Below the pieces are notes generated by a model. It was not told where the DNA came from. It was given only the letters and a program-made list of their open reading frames with translations, and ran no database searches. DNA of 64,000 bases from Pholis gunnellus. Its lineage: Eukaryota; Chordata; Actinopteri; Perciformes; Pholidae. The stretch is taken from the NCBI GenBank assembly GCA_910591455.2, contig OU342821.1, positions 1,632,001 through 1,696,000 of the forward strand, given 5' to 3'. Both the position numbers and the translations under genes were made by a program. Shown in pieces: positions 61,620 through 64,000 of the stretch (position 1 is the stretch's first letter; the number at the start of each line of letters is the position of its first letter).

Positions 61620-61973
61620 ATGCTGGTGTGTTTCTCTAGTGGAGCTCAACTTCAGGTTGAGGATGGCCACGAGTTGTGCCCCAAGTGTCTGGGTGCAGGC
61701 CACCTTCGAAAGGCCCTTTCTGACCCATGCATTGACTGCAGCATTTTGACACTGGAGAGACTGCGTCAGGTAGACGGCCTCCTGTTTGATGACCTTCCAT
61801 CCTCTGGGTATGCTCAGAGAAAATTTGATTCACGCAAACAGCGGAAGAAACACAGAAGCAGGCCACTGGAGGAGCGCAGAAGCCCGGAACGCAAGAAGGC
61901 AAAGGGGCAAGCTCCCTCTCGCCAGGAGATGGAGGCTTTAAGAGCTGAAATAGAGCAGCTTAAAACCCTTTAA
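61620..61973 (+). pseudogene. gag-like N-terminal fragment of a retroelement
   Basis: The frame encodes a zinc-binding pattern CPKCLGAGHLRKALSDPCIDC (C-x2-C-x13-C-x2-C), then LERLRQVDGLL, a basic region RKQRKKHRSR and a coiled-coil-like end RQEMEALRAEIEQLKTL. This Cys-pair domain is common at the start of gag-like ORFs in teleost DIRS/Ngaro-type retroelements. The frame ends exactly at a TTAA where a piggyBac terminus starts, so the downstream part was displaced by that insertion. Confidence 0.55.
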
Positions 61974-62768
61974 AACCGAACCCTGTCGCCGGCGACAGAA
62001 ACTGGCATGCAAAATTCAAATCACCGTAACTCCTCAACCATTTGCGCCATCGACGTAATTCCAACGGATTCTGAACCCTGAGAAGTGGAGCTTTCCAATG
62101 AGCACAGCGGAAAATGCAGCAGCTGAGAGTGAGTACTACTTGTGAGTATTGTTGCAGTGTTTAGCAGTGTTTTACCGGTGTTTCAACGTTGTTTCTGACA
62201 GTTTTGGAGTGTTTTTTTTCGTGATTTTGCCGTCTTTTTCGGTAGTCATTTTGTAAATAGTGGAAGGAAAAATGCCGAGATCTAACAGGGAGAGCAGTCG
62301 AGATTTCTGGAGGAGGATGGACAGGAGGAGTCACAACCACAGTAAGTTTGTATACACTGGATATTTATTCCCAGCTTTATTACAATAATGTTTTTCAATA
62401 TCTAGTGTATATTTTCTTATTGGCTTTGTCTCAAATTGCTTTATTATTGCTTTATTTATTACTTTTCCTATTCTTATATTGTTGAAAATGTTTTTCTAGA
62501 AATACAAGGGTTTCTTTTGGATAAATCTTATCTAATCTTATAATATATCTTTATATTTTTTAGAGATTCTTCTGATGAAGGAACATCCACCAGTACCAGC
62601 AGAGGTACAGTGTGGGGACGGAGTCGGATCCGAGGCCGAAGCAGTAGAGGTGCTGATGCTGCGGGTGATGCCCCTCGTAGCCGGTCACCAATTCGTCAAG
62701 AGGCCTTGAAAACGGTGGCAGACCCTGACATTGCCAGCCCTCACCCACTCAGATTCATCCCCCTAGAG
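61970..62768 (+). mobile_element. piggyBac-like element, 5' part
   Basis: It begins at TTAA (61970-61973), the obligatory piggyBac target, and continues AAACCGAACCCTGTCGCCGG with a perfect 16-bp palindrome CTGTCGCCGGCGACAG at 61983-61998. Downstream is a spliced transposase N-terminus: exon 62272-62341 (MPRSNRESSRDFWRRMDRRS) and, after an acceptor ending at about 62565, SSDEGTSTSTSRG and an RGR/RSR-rich region up to FIPLEQ near 62771. Acidic, Ser/Arg-rich N-terminal tails like this precede piggyBac (PGBD4-like) transposases. The catalytic domain is absent because a hAT element follows. Confidence 0.55.
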
Positions 62769-63312
62769 CAGTGGTCGCCAACCCGTCGATCGCGATCGAC
62801 AGGTCGATCTCGGAGACTTTCCCGGTCGATCTCCAAAATAAAAAATAAAAAAAGAAGAAAAAGAAAATCCTGTGCTTTTATTTTGAAGGGAATTTTGTCT
62901 GCAGCCTGTCTGCTCATCATCTCCGCTTGTTTGCACGTCTCAAAACGCGCAGCTAGTGGGCCCTACCGAGGCGGGTCTATGGAGCAGTTTAGCCAATTGC
63001 TGATTAAAAATATAAATGAGTGACATACAATTTAGCCAATCAACGTCCTCAAATAGATTCAGAGTGGGGCCCAAAACGATTTGGCCCCAAGCTGCGCGTT
63101 CTCGTCAGGAGAAGTCTCTACAGGCGAGCGCGAGCGCCAGGCGAGCACTGCTCCTCCAAGACCCGTTTGAGAGGAGAAGTTTGGCGGAGATTCTGCAGTG
63201 AAAGAGCTGATCCCAGATCAGCCTGACCTCACAATCAGACAGCAGACTAGCAGGAAAGGGAAGCAGAACATGAAGCTTCTCTACTAGCTGCACCAGACAG
63301 GTTTGGCTAGCT
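62769..63312. mobile_element. hAT element (GTCGATCGCGATCGAC family), left part
   Basis: It starts CAGTGGTCGCCAACCCGTCG, continuing through a GATCGCGATC palindrome, and interrupts the piggyBac frame. The 500-bp interior resembles the 5' untranslated part of autonomous hAT elements. It is interrupted at 63313 by another hAT end. Confidence 0.6.
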
Positions 63313-64000
63313 CAGGGGTCGGCAACCTTTACTATCCAAAGAGCCATTTTGCCCTATTTTACACCAAATAAAATTTGTCTGGAGCCGCAAAAGCTATTTG
63401 ATGTCAAATTTCTCGCCACATATCAAGCATTCAGGTAAGCCAGCATCGTTGGCAGTGAAAGCAAATTAATACGTCCACGCAGAATTAAACTCTATTTTCC
63501 TCCGTGACTTTTCTTCTTTTGGATTTATCCATTGATAGTTTACCGAGGGTGGAGGTCTGTAAATGATCAATGACTTACAAGAAAATGCGCGTAATGATGT
63601 AAGATGCAAGTGGCGGATCGCGTAGCGCGGCCGTTTTTAATCTATTACTATTTTGCTCGACAGGTTGATGCGATCTTTCCATAAATATATTTTCTTCAAT
63701 GTATTTCTTTATACGTGGCTGTGATGTAGTGCTCACTTATACAATCGTAATCAACACAATATATATGAGATGTGGCTTTTAGATCTCCAGTAATATGTTT
63801 GTGAATGTCATGCTAACAACTTATTTAGCTTTTTAAAACAACGGGGACAGATCCAGCACGGACAGTTAGGGAGTGAGGGATGAGGAGGTAAGGAAACATG
63901 AGAACACCAGGGTAGGGAGTGAGGGATTAGGAGGTAAGGAGACAGACACCTCACAGACTGCCTCAGACTGGCTGTCTGTGCTTATGAGCCGAACTACAAG
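63313..64000 (-). mobile_element. hAT element (family A), second copy, runs past window end
   Basis: The end CAGGGGTCGGCAACCTTTAC begins at 63313. Its next 230 bp are the reverse complement of the right part of the element at 4166-6817: the AGCCGCAAAAGCTATTTGAT terminus and the transposase start on the minus strand, MDKSKRRKVTEEN followed by CLICGEKF. The copy lacks most of the finger exon present at 6480-6590. The other end is not in the window. After about 63620 the sequence changes and may be the resumed earlier hAT. Confidence 0.65.

Overview
This window is nuclear DNA from a teleost fish. The evidence is long introns with GT-AG splice sites, tRNA-derived SINEs, a DIRS-type retrotransposon, many hAT and Tc1/mariner elements, long dinucleotide repeats, and vertebrate genes whose encoded proteins align with known families. 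I see no bacterial, viral or organellar gene.

Three host genes lie on the minus strand, so they are transcribed from right to left. (1) il6st (gp130, the shared IL-6-family signalling receptor) is complete as a coding sequence. Fifteen coding exons between 53563 and 36075 join in phase into an 874-residue receptor, and a probable untranslated first exon ends at 54013. (2) purg (purine-rich element binding protein gamma) is a single uninterrupted reading frame at 30244-29177 with three PUR repeats. (3) The 5' end of slc38a9 (lysosomal arginine sensor/transporter) has its first coding exon at 13636-13539 and its second at 1945-1816; the rest lies beyond the left edge. SLC38A9 and IL6ST are also neighbours in mammals, but there PURG is elsewhere and DDX4 and IL31RA lie between them.

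Layout. 1-1200: decayed Tc1-like element. 1.8-13.6 kb: slc38a9 intron 1, filled by SINEs, two hAT elements and a 4.3-kb DIRS-like retrotransposon whose reverse transcriptase appears deleted. 15-16 kb: probable slc38a9 promoter and 5' UTR region. 16-29 kb: intergenic, with a LINE fragment, hAT MITEs and one short exon candidate. 29-30.3 kb: purg. 31-33.6 kb: a LINE tail split by a 2-kb hAT element. 34-54 kb: il6st, whose introns hold two minisatellites, a (GT)61 tract against a splice acceptor, and several transposon relics. 55-64 kb: almost entirely transposons (Ty3/Gypsy pol relic, Tc1 relic, and a nested series of gag-like fragment, piggyBac, hAT and hAT).

The points most worth following are structural: the (GT)61 acceptor in il6st, which puts the nearest possible branch-point adenosine about 136 nt from the splice site; the G-quadruplex-prone minisatellite in the last il6st intron; a LINE and SINEs that share the same 3' tail; and the DIRS element with a perfect 55-bp inverted repeat at one end. 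I found no wholly unknown gene system. Gene identities come from recognising conserved protein sequence by eye, and no database search was run.
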